From: RUG11551 sp045586185
GTDB taxonomy: Bacteria; Planctomycetota; Planctomycetia; Pirellulales; Thermoguttaceae
DNA: 64,000 nucleotides
Assembly (NCBI GenBank): GCA_045586185.1
Contig: JAZMZV010000056.1
Coordinates: 59,627-123,626 of the forward strand
Direction of reading: 5' to 3'
Shown here piece after piece: positions 17,801 through 26,016 of the stretch. Every line of letters starts with the position of its first letter. Positions within the stretch are counted from its first letter, which is position 1. The position numbers were made by a program, and so were the translations under genes. Below the pieces are notes generated by a model. It was not told the origin of the DNA. It was given only the letters and a program-made list of their open reading frames with translations, and ran no database searches.

Positions 17801-18595
17801 GTGAGTTCCCGTTTCAACGGCGCTGATTGCGTCGAGAACTTCGTATCCGGAAACCAGTTTTCCGAAAATGGACAAATCGGAATTCAAGCTCGTCTGCTTT
17901 CCGTCGGTAATATAAAACTGCGCCGTGTTCGTATCGTTCCCGGCAAGAGTTGTCGACGCGGGCAGAAATCCAATCAGCCCTTTGGTTGTATGCTGAAGCG
18001 ACGAGTTGAAGTTGTCGTCGATGGTTGAATAATCCTCTGCAATATACTCGTTGGACGCGTTGAACGAACCGCCATAAATCAGAGCTCCATTTTTGACGTA
18101 GTCAATGAGCGTCTGATTGTAAAAGCCGCTGTTAGTTGCTTCGATTGCTCTGGCAACGGAATCTGGCGCTTCGTTGGGGAACAGTTCAAAGACCATCGTT
18201 CCAGTCTGAGAAACGCCTTGAGCGTTCTTCCACGTAACCGTCATTTTCAAATACGGATTGCTCTGGGCGGTTATATCCGTTCTTTTCCCTGCAGAAACGG
18301 CGGCGCTGAGATAATTGGTATTGTCCGGAGTAACGCGAAAATAGATTTCGTCTCCATCGGCGTCAGTCGCGGTAAGGGGAATCTGATACGTCGCGCCTGA
18401 AGTTATGTCAACCGAATAACAGCCTGCCTGATTGTCGTAATCAAGCGCCGACAAATTCAAAATCGGCGCTGCGTCCAGCAAAGCGCGTTCCTCAAGCGCT
18501 TCAAACTGAATGCGTCGACCTTGCTTAACGGTTCGGCGTGATTTTTGGTTCAACATTCCCAAAATTTTGCCCCATTTGGAAAGAAACTGTTTCAT
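14810..18595 (-). CDS. Large surface protein with cyclophilin-type PPIase and cadherin/Ig-like domains
   Basis: About 1261 residues from the ATG at 18595 (MKQFLSKWGKILGML). A further upstream start at 18646 gives an unlikely 17-residue extension. Residues 34-42 read LEERALLDA, the N-terminal motif seen on many planctomycete surface proteins. A cyclophilin-like domain at about 120-293 includes MVFELFPNEAPDSVARAIEA, GALIYGG, FYITDG and IFGKLVSGYEVLDAI. Peptidyl-prolyl isomerase activity is therefore possible. The remainder is a series of Ig-like/cadherin-like modules with motifs such as ATDEHAIRYSLVDAPSGMTI and GVISWNPDFTAGVPESITVKA, as in putative adhesins. The C-terminus ends in basic residues (NRKKRQ). 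Confidence 0.88.
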   Translation of the reverse strand: MKQFLSKWGKILGMLNQKSRRTVKQGRRIQFEALEERALLDAAPILNLSALDYDNQAGCYSVDITSGATYQIPLTATDADGDEIYFRVTPDNTNYLSAAVSAGKRTDITAQSNPYLKMTVTWKNAQGVSQTGTMVFELFPNEAPDSVARAIEATNSGFYNQTLIDYVKNGALIYGGSFNASNEYIAEDYSTIDDNFNSSLQHTTKGLIGFLPASTTLAGNDTNTAQFYITDGKQTSLNSDLSIFGKLVSGYEVLDAISAVETGTHVVTINGQQYQYSDWPSTPITVVNAEIVEGNAYAVANNGTTAVGATATLKSNLKVTTDSAYTTYMTVTAVDSQGNESEQIRVKVNISKADSTNSKPFITDFNAKEIVIPLSQSGQSAAYVNGLVNAKDIDSDTIYYWMGLYKQGSSDLLTYCYSFDSSTGYYEIYTQNQSTHAYLEPGVYNWYTVVAGGTEDADWNYGDSQMTPVYILPSKPTGLTLAPSSYGPGESGNETSNRSGLQFNVTGATKGMTVEVWTTINGVETCIGSAQCVNTNGNVTVTMNSDITLNYGMHDFSVKQVLTTDVSVGNTRITGKRLESDALDGLTISIFSSDDANAPTILDPLFSTPSWENGNACLLIDGVAEAFEKEQLTIQFRASDPDEGDVVTWSILYAPEAIANQLTLSDTDANGGAVLTWTPGEECGGNQYSLILCASDGRGKFSTVEVTIDVNETQDNPIFYPTNAQAGTAGQWIMFYVQAYDPDPTNSQIAIYPTSVPSGFDASTLRGRSMLIYNDGGTEYLYTQYEIVMKLPQAAIEGDSASFTFTAIKTITGQTLTATQDVKIYVISQDAWEDAVAGAPSLEYTAGSGLSVDDVYLTNNNNSNTVTTLSFLGQNLTPGKPVCLFSDNNVIGIESDVVVPSRVVTSTYGWTLSDGEHAITIAQPQEATVQTDDGAVLVDVMGAMSNALTIEVETVAPVLADELTNNVIIEGVRFTSTASATDEHAIRYSLVDAPSGMTINSTTGVISWNPDFTAGVPESITVKATDAAGNVAQKSYDVITVSDTPPRFVRPVSSETNAVYPGSKLTVSFKAVDPNNSADSIAYTLVDAPRGVSLDATTGLVSWSIPYSYTSGVYNITVRATEITHNNGAIASGRYTDYTLRVTVVSSIPAPSIPLSPYYQDRYAILEELIADLAAQNAQNNVVAPVAASAAGVCDSSDTILSVQLSGSAQSLEEIKLDAEAVAEEKEPEALTPEPVKYNIPLTPQKKTLLNSKYTNRKKRQ

Positions 18596-18893
18596 AACGA
18601 ATATTGATGGTAATTGATAAATTAAAACCCGAGAATCAGCGGTCAAAATGCCAATTGCTCTATTTCACTGCGTCTAACATCGGTATATATATTAATTCTC
18701 TTAATTTAGAGGTCGTCAATTCAAATTAGTTCCCCCATGTTCTCTATAATATACACGATATTATTCATAAAAGCAGAAAAAATATCGTTTATCGCAGGCG
18801 CCCTATTGTCAATAATTGATATAATCGTTATAATAAAAACAGTTATATATTATAGATTTACAAGGGAAACGGGAACGATTTTTTAGAAACCAG
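18596..18893. other. Divergent promoter region between surface-protein gene and comEC
   Basis: About 300 AT-rich bases lie between two divergent genes. TATAAT-like strings occur (18745-18752, 18825-18835, 18845-18855). No repeat palindrome was seen, and promoters for both genes are presumed. Confidence 0.5.
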
Positions 18894-21530
18894 GTGCGGG
18901 AAACGAGTAATGACCGATGTTTTCAATCGACGGGAACGGATTTTGACGCTCTCGCTGAGGGGACGTTTGCTAACATCCCGCCGGAAGAACTCCCGCCGTC
19001 TGCGCCGAAAAACTGGGTCTGGACGCCGCCGCTGACAGAGCCGGAACCGTTTGCCTACATGCCCTCGGCTCTGATTCTGACTTTTTTGGCGGCAGGGACG
19101 ATTCTCGATAATTTCGTTCTCAACTGGTCGTGGCGAATCTGGCTCAACGTCGGACTGCTGACAATGCTGTTTTGGTTCGGTTCGACGTTTCTCAACCGCG
19201 CTTTCCGTCAGGTTCTCGGGTCGGTTTTGGTCTTTGTTGCTCTGGCTTCAGTCGGCGGACTGTGGCACAATTGTTTCTGGAACGCCTATAACCGAGTTGA
19301 CCTGTTCTCCCGCTGCTCTGAGAAACCATGTTCGTGCGTCATTCGAGGAACCATTCTTGACCCGCCTCGCCGAACGCGTTCCCCGCAAGGTTTTTCTCCG
19401 ATTCCGGAATACGACAAAACCGTCTTTACCGTTCGAGCGAACAGCGTCCGTTCCGGTCAAACGTGGACTCCGGCAGACGGGAACGTTCGGGTGTCTGTAA
19501 CAGGACATTTGACCGGCTTTGAAGTTGGGGATGCAATTGAACTTGTCGGCTCGTGCTCTTTGCCCAACAACGATTCTGCCGGTCGATTCAATTACCGGGA
19601 TTTTCTTCGCAGCCGCCGCATTCTGACCGTCATGACGGTTCGCAGTCCAGACGGAGCGACCAGACGCGCTCAAGAGCGTCGAGCGTCCATTCAAGGCTGG
19701 ATTGGCTCATGTCAGCGCAAAGCGCAAGAGTCTCTGGAAAAGCGGTTTTCCATAACGCGAGAAGCGCGGCTGGCGTCTGCCTTTTTGCTGGGAAACAGAA
19801 ACGATCTGCCGGAAGGCGTAGTTGAACAGTTTCAGGAAACCGGGACTATTCACGTGCTGGTCGTTTCCGGGCTTCACGTTGGGATTTTGACGACGCTGCT
19901 GCAGTTCGCGCTTAGTTTTGCGCCGATGTCGAGAAAAGTTCGATACTTTATCGTCTGCGGGATGATTCTGTTTTACATTCTTCTTACCGGCGCGCAGCCT
20001 CCGGCGGTGCGAGCAGGCGTTTTGTGTCTGACGGCAACCGCCGCTCTCGCGTTCAATCAGCGGCCTCTGTCTTTTAACGTCCTTGCTTTGTCAGGAATAA
20101 TCGTTTTGATTCTCAACCCGTCGTCGGTATTTCAGACTGGAACTCAGCTGTCGTTTTTAACCGTTGGCGCGATTATCGCCATGGCGCCGACGGCGGAGAA
20201 AATCGCCTGTTACATTTTTCCCGTCGGGAACGAAAATAACGTTGGAATTGGACGCCGCCGGCAAGGGAGCGCTCGAAAAAACGTTCACAGAATTCTTGTT
20301 ACGCTGATTCTGAGCTTTATGCTTTTGGGCGTAATTGCGCCGCTGATTGCAACCCGCTTTCACGTTCTGTCGATCTTTTCCGTACTGCTCAATCTGGTTT
20401 TAAGCGTCCCGATTTTCATTTCCATCATGACGGGAATGATCGCCATGCTGCTCAGCCCCTTCGATTCCTTTTTCCTGTTCGACTTTATTGCCAATGTCAG
20501 CGCGAAGATTTGCCAGAGTTCGCTCTGGACAATGGACTACATCGTTCAAACCGTTCATTCCTGGCGCTGGTCGCGATTCTGGGTAACCGGTCTGAACGAA
20601 CCGCTGTTAATCGCGTTTTACGTTATTCTCTTTGCGTGGGCGTTTAGCCGATGGTGTCGCGCTCGAAGCATGATTATGGCGTCGGCGCTGGCGATTTGGC
20701 TGGCGATTATTTCGTTCATTCCGATTTACGCTTCTCTGACGCGCCCGGAACAGATGGACGTGGAATTTATCAACGTCGAACATGGGCTGTGTACGCTCAT
20801 TCGTCTGCCGGACGGCAAAAACATCCTTTACGACGCTGGCAAAATGACAAGTCCCGAACGGGGCGTGGAGTCCGTATGCGATTATCTCTGGAAACAGGGA
20901 ATCACGAAGATTCACGGCGTTATTTTGTCCCATTCAGACGCCGACCATTACAACATGCTCCCGACGCTTTCCGAACGCTTTGCCATCGACACGATTTACG
21001 TTTCGGAAATGATGTTTGACGATACCGACAACGAAACGCTTGAGAAATTCAAACGCTATCTGGACAAAGCGAACGTCAAAGCGCATGTCGTATATCGCGG
21101 AGACAAGTTGGGGAATTCAAAACAGTACAAGATAGAATTTCTTCACCCCGGTCCCGGCGGCGTTTTGGACTTGCTCAGCCCCGAAAACGCCAACAGTCTG
21201 GTTGTCGACCTGGAATACGCCGGACGTCACGTTTTGTTGACCGGCGACCTGGTCGGAAATGGCGTTAGAGAAATTTCCATGGAAGAGTCGCCCGGCTTCG
21301 ACGTCGTTCAGGCGCCGCACCACGGCTCGCATTTAAGCCTCACGCCAGAATTTATTCAATGGCTTCACGCCAAGTACGCCGTCTTTTCCGAGGCGAGGGT
21401 CTATCCACAAAAGCAGGGAAGAGCCATGTTTGAACAGGCGGGCGTTCAAGTTATCCATACCGGATCGGATGGAACTGCCCGATTCGCCATTTTCCCCAAT
21501 GGGGAGTTAACAGCGCGCTTTGGGCAATGA
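18894..21530 (+). CDS. comEC: ComEC/Rec2-type DNA uptake channel
   Basis: 878 residues from a GTG start. Residues 55-110 contain two membrane helices, followed by an OB-like soluble region (about 140-240). The competence membrane domain is at about 300-600, with TGTIHVLVVSGLHVGILTTL and LLTGAQPPAVRAGVLCLTA. The C-terminal metallo-beta-lactamase-like domain runs from about 620 to the end with VEHGLCTLIRLPDG, VILSHSDADHYN, LLTGDL and APHHGSH. ComEC carries single-stranded DNA across the inner membrane in natural transformation, and the nuclease-like domain is proposed to degrade one strand. No other competence gene is present, so competence is not shown by this gene alone. Confidence 0.95.
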   Translation: MRETSNDRCFQSTGTDFDALAEGTFANIPPEELPPSAPKNWVWTPPLTEPEPFAYMPSALILTFLAAGTILDNFVLNWSWRIWLNVGLLTMLFWFGSTFLNRAFRQVLGSVLVFVALASVGGLWHNCFWNAYNRVDLFSRCSEKPCSCVIRGTILDPPRRTRSPQGFSPIPEYDKTVFTVRANSVRSGQTWTPADGNVRVSVTGHLTGFEVGDAIELVGSCSLPNNDSAGRFNYRDFLRSRRILTVMTVRSPDGATRRAQERRASIQGWIGSCQRKAQESLEKRFSITREARLASAFLLGNRNDLPEGVVEQFQETGTIHVLVVSGLHVGILTTLLQFALSFAPMSRKVRYFIVCGMILFYILLTGAQPPAVRAGVLCLTATAALAFNQRPLSFNVLALSGIIVLILNPSSVFQTGTQLSFLTVGAIIAMAPTAEKIACYIFPVGNENNVGIGRRRQGSARKNVHRILVTLILSFMLLGVIAPLIATRFHVLSIFSVLLNLVLSVPIFISIMTGMIAMLLSPFDSFFLFDFIANVSAKICQSSLWTMDYIVQTVHSWRWSRFWVTGLNEPLLIAFYVILFAWAFSRWCRARSMIMASALAIWLAIISFIPIYASLTRPEQMDVEFINVEHGLCTLIRLPDGKNILYDAGKMTSPERGVESVCDYLWKQGITKIHGVILSHSDADHYNMLPTLSERFAIDTIYVSEMMFDDTDNETLEKFKRYLDKANVKAHVVYRGDKLGNSKQYKIEFLHPGPGGVLDLLSPENANSLVVDLEYAGRHVLLTGDLVGNGVREISMEESPGFDVVQAPHHGSHLSLTPEFIQWLHAKYAVFSEARVYPQKQGRAMFEQAGVQVIHTGSDGTARFAIFPNGELTARFGQ

Positions 21531-21575
21531 TTGAATTCCCGCCTGACCAATCGCGTTAACGATTCTTTTCTTTGA

Positions 21576-22799
21576 TTAGAATAGAACTCTCATGCTCAAA
21601 GCCAGCATGTCAGCGGCGGTGGATACGGAAATGGGCATTCCAATCGGGGTGGCTCCATTAAGCGAATTTCTGAACGTGTGTCCGTAACAGAGCGTCGCTT
21701 CGATCTGATCCGTCAGCTTGATTGATCCGCCAAAATACAGCATGTGCTGATGGCAAATAGGGCTGGCGAGGTTGCGATACGCGTAGGAGTCCGGAATGGG
21801 GTTGTCGTTGTAAACGTATCCCATGCGAGCAGTGAGGCGTTCGTTGAGGATTCTTTGAGCTCCCAAATGCAGACTGAACATATTGTGCCAGCCGAGCAGT
21901 TTGACGTCGCCGCAGCCGTCGTAGATGAAGTATCGCAAGTCAGCGGCAAGAAGCGTGTTTTGGAATCCGCGGTAAGACGCTCCAATGCTGATAATCTGCG
22001 GAACGGTAATGTGCAGCTTTCGGACGTTCGGACCAAGATAGGTTCCGTCGGCTGCGTATTCTTCAGTCTGGAAACGGAACGGTTCCATCCATTGAGGGGA
22101 CTTGTAGCTGAACCCGAACGCCCAGTTGCAGTGAGTGTCGTAATACAGACCAAACTGGAACCCGCCGCCGAACATGTATCGGGACGACGTTCCGCTGGGG
22201 AACTGTAACGCGCCGGCTTCTGCTGGCGGAATAGAAATATAAAGCGGATCGCACAATATCTGAGCCATCGTCAGTGTGGGCGCGAAACCAAAACTCAGAT
22301 TTTCGGTCAGCTGATACGAAGCCGTTGGAGCGAATTGCAGCATCATAATGTCCGCATTGAGCGTTGCCAGGGCGGAAACCGTTGGATCCGGTCCAGCAAT
22401 TTGCTTCAGAGAAGGATACGCCGCTTTCGCGCCGCCCAACGTCGACAATCCCAAACCAAACGTCCAGCGAGAGCATGGATTTTTTGAAACGATGCCAAAG
22501 TTAGGTGCAACCGCGACGCCCGGCTGTCCGTTGACTTCTCCATACGGCGTATTAACTCTCATATTGGGAAGAATCATCGCGGCGGAGAACCCCATTTCGC
22601 TTTGCGGAAGAGCGGAAATAGTTGCAGGGTTCCAGGTTAGCGCACCCATGGAGTCAAGCGGCGCGCCGACAGCGGCTCCGCCAAAGGACTCGTTCACGGC
22701 GCCAACGCCTCGCATAAAAATGCCTTGACCAAACGCCGGAGACAAAAACAGTGTGCAAAATCCTATTGTTGCTAACAATAAAACAGCAGTCTTTTTCAT
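21576..22799 (-). CDS. FadL/OmpP1-like outer-membrane transport protein
   Basis: A 407-residue protein with a signal peptide (MKKTAVLLLATIGFCTLFLSP, cleaved near AFGQ). The mature start GIFMRGVGAVNESFGGAAVG, with TWNPATISALPQSEMGFSA, matches the N-terminal hatch of FadL-type proteins. Repeated aromatic-ended strands follow (FGFSYKSPQWMEPF, LHLGAQRILNERLTARMGY), as expected for a 14-stranded barrel, ending in LSMRVLF with a C-terminal Phe. Relatives take up long-chain fatty acids or hydrophobic compounds. The ligand here is unknown. It is convergent with comEC with only 45 bases between them. Confidence 0.85.
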   Translation of the reverse strand: MKKTAVLLLATIGFCTLFLSPAFGQGIFMRGVGAVNESFGGAAVGAPLDSMGALTWNPATISALPQSEMGFSAAMILPNMRVNTPYGEVNGQPGVAVAPNFGIVSKNPCSRWTFGLGLSTLGGAKAAYPSLKQIAGPDPTVSALATLNADIMMLQFAPTASYQLTENLSFGFAPTLTMAQILCDPLYISIPPAEAGALQFPSGTSSRYMFGGGFQFGLYYDTHCNWAFGFSYKSPQWMEPFRFQTEEYAADGTYLGPNVRKLHITVPQIISIGASYRGFQNTLLAADLRYFIYDGCGDVKLLGWHNMFSLHLGAQRILNERLTARMGYVYNDNPIPDSYAYRNLASPICHQHMLYFGGSIKLTDQIEATLCYGHTFRNSLNGATPIGMPISVSTAADMLALSMRVLF

Positions 22800-23064
22800 T
22801 TTTATTTCCCTTGTCTATAAAATAGCTATCTTTCCTTCCTTCGCGCATTTGACAGCCAAACGCGGCAGAAAAAGGAATAAAGAGGGTTGTTATAATTGTT
22901 TAATAACGTAATTCATGTATATAAATACATTTCAGTATATTCGTAATATCGGGCAGAAATATTAAAAAGACAAGAAAAAACAGAACTCAAAACTAAAAAT
23001 TTATATAATATTACATGATATTTACAAAAGCAGTTTTCTAATGACGATTTAAGATGTATAGAGC

Positions 23065-24120
23065 TTAAGCGCTTCTTACCAGCGATTCCCGAAATTCTTC
23101 TGGAGGAATAACGTTGATGAAACACCCGGTTCCGAGTTCGAACCCGGCTATTGAATTCACTCGGGGGATTATTTCCATTCGCCAGCGGAACAGCTCTGGA
23201 ATGCGCCCGTCAATTCGAGGAGCGGATCGAAACACGATGTTGTACGATGGCGTAACGGGTTCGTCATTTTGAATAGATTCTGATTGGTTATTATATGCAA
23301 TGAGAACGTTTTCCAGACGCGGTAATAACCGCGACAGCAAAGCTCCCAATTCGTCCAGAACGACGTCTGGAGCGTTTTCCATATCCGGACGATGTTCTCG
23401 AGGCATAATCCAGGTTTCGCCGGCAAATCGGGATAAAAACGGGCAGAAAACGACAAAGTTTTCCGTCAATTCGACAATGCGTTTTCCCAGCTGAAGCTCT
23501 TTATTGAGAATATCCGTCCAAAACAGACGCCCTGTCTGGTTGGCGTACCGTTCAAGTTCATCAAGCTCGTTTTTGACAATCGGAGGAATCATCGGCAAGC
23601 CGACAATTTGACTATGAACGTGTTCCAGCGACGCGCCGGCGACAATTCCCTGATTTTTGAACAATTGAACGTATTGACACGATTCGTCTTTATAAAAAGA
23701 ACGAACTTTATTTGCGTATAATCGCGTCATACGCTTCCACTGATCTTCCCCCAGCAAACCGCAGCGTTTGTCATGCCGCGGCGATTCGATAATGACTTCA
23801 TGCCGTCCGCATGCCGCCTGACGCGTCCAAAAGTAAGGATTAGAATCCGCTCCGGCAGAAAGCTGAAATTCCAGTTCCGCCCACGGTTTGGAAAAGACTA
23901 CTGCCGGGTATCGATTGGGAACGCATCTCAGCGCCCAGTGAGTCGTTCCCGGATAATAAACAACGTCTGTTGGAGAAGGCGTTTGTTCTTCATTCCCCTT
24001 GCAAAATGGACAAGCATGAAACGTTTTATCGCTGCCAGATGAACTGAACGGTCTGTTTGCCCGTTCTCCGGCAACGATTACGCATTTACGGGAAAACGAA
24101 TTAATACGAAATTCCGGCAT
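23065..24120 (-). CDS. galT: Galactose-1-phosphate uridylyltransferase family protein
   Basis: A 351-residue HIT-superfamily nucleotidyltransferase. The zinc motif CPFC is at 37-40. The second half of the site is SLEHVHSQIVGLP, where H167-V-H169-S-Q171 takes the place of the usual H-P-H-x-Q. The lead-in GRHEVIIESPRHDK (105-118) and the loop FVVFCPFLSRFAGETWIMPREH are typical. The usual reaction exchanges UMP between UDP-glucose and galactose-1-phosphate in the Leloir pathway. Some relatives with a non-Pro residue at the H-x-H position are ADP-glucose phosphorylases, so the nucleotide specificity is open. Confidence 0.88.
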   Translation of the reverse strand: MPEFRINSFSRKCVIVAGERANRPFSSSGSDKTFHACPFCKGNEEQTPSPTDVVYYPGTTHWALRCVPNRYPAVVFSKPWAELEFQLSAGADSNPYFWTRQAACGRHEVIIESPRHDKRCGLLGEDQWKRMTRLYANKVRSFYKDESCQYVQLFKNQGIVAGASLEHVHSQIVGLPMIPPIVKNELDELERYANQTGRLFWTDILNKELQLGKRIVELTENFVVFCPFLSRFAGETWIMPREHRPDMENAPDVVLDELGALLSRLLPRLENVLIAYNNQSESIQNDEPVTPSYNIVFRSAPRIDGRIPELFRWRMEIIPRVNSIAGFELGTGCFINVIPPEEFRESLVRSA

Positions 24121-24128
24121 GGTTGGCA

Positions 24129-24180
24129 GACGGCAGAGAGTAGACGGCAGGCAATAGCTTAACGTCTACTGCCTGCTGTC
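24129..24180. repeat. Heptamer-repeat palindrome between galT and a secreted-protein gene
   Basis: The arm GACGGCAGAGAGTAGAC (24129-24145) is almost the inverse complement of GTCTACTGCCTGCTGTC (24164-24180). A GGCAATAGCTTAAC loop lies between. The unit is the CTACTGC/GGCAGTA type also seen at 5668 and 12496. The right arm ends 15 bases before the stop codon of the following gene. Confidence 0.8.
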
Positions 24181-24195
24181 TTTTCAATACAGCCT

Positions 24196-25653
24196 TTAAT
24201 TTTTAAATTCCAACGTTCCAATCATTTGCACATCGGTTTCTCCAACCGATTCGGCGTTTTCGCCGTCGAGCGTAAACATGAATACCAACTGCTGAGAAGC
24301 CTTTTGTCCCTTGAGCATGTAGTATCCCCAATGAGTGTTGTCAGCCGAATCGGAAGCAACGACCTGGAAAACGTTCACGTTAGATGGCGACATCTCTTCG
24401 TTGGCGGCGACAATTGAACGCGTCTTTTCGCCGTCTTCCAAAACGGCTTCTTCGACTTCTTTTTTGAACTCTGCCAGCGTCATGTTTTTCATTGTTTCCG
24501 GATTGCTCGTCTTGTTGATGACGCATTGAGCAATGTATTCCCCCTGATGCATGAATCGGAAAATGACCTGGTTGGGTTCATTTCTGAAAATACACCATCT
24601 TCGATCGTGGAACATGGTCCAGGAGCCGTCTAAAGATGTATAATGAATGAGCAGCAGCTCGTTTGTCGGTTCCGTCCACTGTTCAGCTGTCAGTTTAGCG
24701 TCATCGGCAGGCGCCGCAGGAACAATCGTCATTTGAACTTGTGTCTCAATTGCCAGATCTGGCGTAATGGGGCCAGACTGTCGTTCTTCATTCGTTACCA
24801 TGCCAGCCCAAATAATACGATTGATTTTCAGGCTAAAATAATACTTCAATTTGAAATTGATAGTCGTTGATACGCCGTCAATTTCGCCAGCCGCTCTTCC
24901 CTGAACGTCGATAATGGCAGTTGTTCCTTTGACGTCCGACAAAACCTGTTCAACCTGAGCCTGAGTCAACAAGTCCAATTGAAGCAGCGCTCCGAGCGAA
25001 TCCTCTGAAATAGACCAGGTGTCTCCAACAGCAACCGGTTCCGTTGGCAAAAGGGTTTCCAGCGTCAGACTGGGAGCCATAACCTCCAAAGCGTCCAGTT
25101 CGTCCTGATTCATGCAGTATTTTTTGTGGAAGAAAATCACATTCGCGCCCACGACGTCAACGTTGAGCATCATCTTTTCTTCCGGAAGAGCAAGGCTATC
25201 CTCTTCTCCGTTAACCGTTCTCTGAACAGTTACGGATTGATAGTTTCTAATTGCCTGAATGCTGAACGTGTTGTCCGCCTCTCCGGATTTAATGGTTTTT
25301 TCATTATATTGAAGCTTGGTCTGCGCTTTAACCGGGTAAACGTCCATTTCAACAGTACTTCCATTTGCCGCTTTGACGGTCGTTTTTTCAGGCTTTGCCG
25401 CTCCAGGAGGAAGCTTATCGCTGTTTTCTGCAGATGGAACCATCAGCTTGCCTTGAATAATTTGCTGATAGGAAACCTTATCCATTGCCCCAGCCTTTCG
25501 ACCGGATTTAAGAATGTACTTCTGACCAGCAGCCTGCGTTTGAGCCGGCGCCGCCTTCGGACCGGCTGCGGTCTGCTGAGCAAACGCTGAAACGCAAGAA
25601 AACAATAACGCCAATCCAAGCGTTACAGCACAATAAGTTCGAGTAATTTTCAT
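24196..25653 (-). CDS. Secreted protein of unknown function
   Basis: A 485-residue protein with a signal peptide (MKITRTYCAVTLGLALLFSC, cleavage near AFAQQ). An Ala/Gln/Pro-rich segment follows to about residue 45. The middle part (120-330) has a beta-rich pattern with 'ATLQ...PLLPTEPVAVGDTWSI', and the late part contains SLDGSWTMFHDRRWCIFRN. The phrase 'PVAVGDTWSI' near residue 205 recurs in many planctomycete secreted proteins of unknown role, and a related 'VLPGDVWKI' is found in the gene at 55170. Function is not assigned. It is transcribed alone and lies head-to-head with the photolyase gene. Confidence 0.7.
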   Translation of the reverse strand: MKITRTYCAVTLGLALLFSCVSAFAQQTAAGPKAAPAQTQAAGQKYILKSGRKAGAMDKVSYQQIIQGKLMVPSAENSDKLPPGAAKPEKTTVKAANGSTVEMDVYPVKAQTKLQYNEKTIKSGEADNTFSIQAIRNYQSVTVQRTVNGEEDSLALPEEKMMLNVDVVGANVIFFHKKYCMNQDELDALEVMAPSLTLETLLPTEPVAVGDTWSISEDSLGALLQLDLLTQAQVEQVLSDVKGTTAIIDVQGRAAGEIDGVSTTINFKLKYYFSLKINRIIWAGMVTNEERQSGPITPDLAIETQVQMTIVPAAPADDAKLTAEQWTEPTNELLLIHYTSLDGSWTMFHDRRWCIFRNEPNQVIFRFMHQGEYIAQCVINKTSNPETMKNMTLAEFKKEVEEAVLEDGEKTRSIVAANEEMSPSNVNVFQVVASDSADNTHWGYYMLKGQKASQQLVFMFTLDGENAESVGETDVQMIGTLEFKN

Positions 25654-26016
25654 GTTTTTGGTATTTGTTATGTTGAATCTAAATGTCTTTCAAACCAAAC
25701 CGTTGATCTGAATAAACTATTTTGACAGTACTGATATTATCGGATATTCTAAAATGATGGATTAGAGAAAATACGAACTTTTTGGCAAATCCGATAACTG
25801 AGTATTGACGCGGTAAGTTGCAAGCAAAAAGTGTGTAAATTCTATATTATTACCCACAACGACTTATCGCTTTTCTATCAAAATAACGATTGTTACAAGC
25901 AATTATACGATATCAGCAAACTGTGCATACTGCGTGCCTTTCCTATCTTTCTATCTTTCCCTTCTTCCTATAATACTATTGTGGTAATTATGATTTGTTT
26001 TCCATAAAAAAGAGCT
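25654..26016. other. Divergent promoter region before the photolyase gene
   Basis: 363 AT-rich bases between divergent genes. A TATAAT-like string is at 25969-25974, about 40 bases upstream of the photolyase start, without a clear -35 partner. An ATATTATCGGATAT string is at 25734-25747. No gene or repeat palindrome was seen. Confidence 0.5.

Noticed and set aside
22913..23125. 70-codon minus-strand frame next to galT
   Set aside because: Starts inside the galT 3' end, is AT-rich and Tyr/Ser-rich, and shows no motif.
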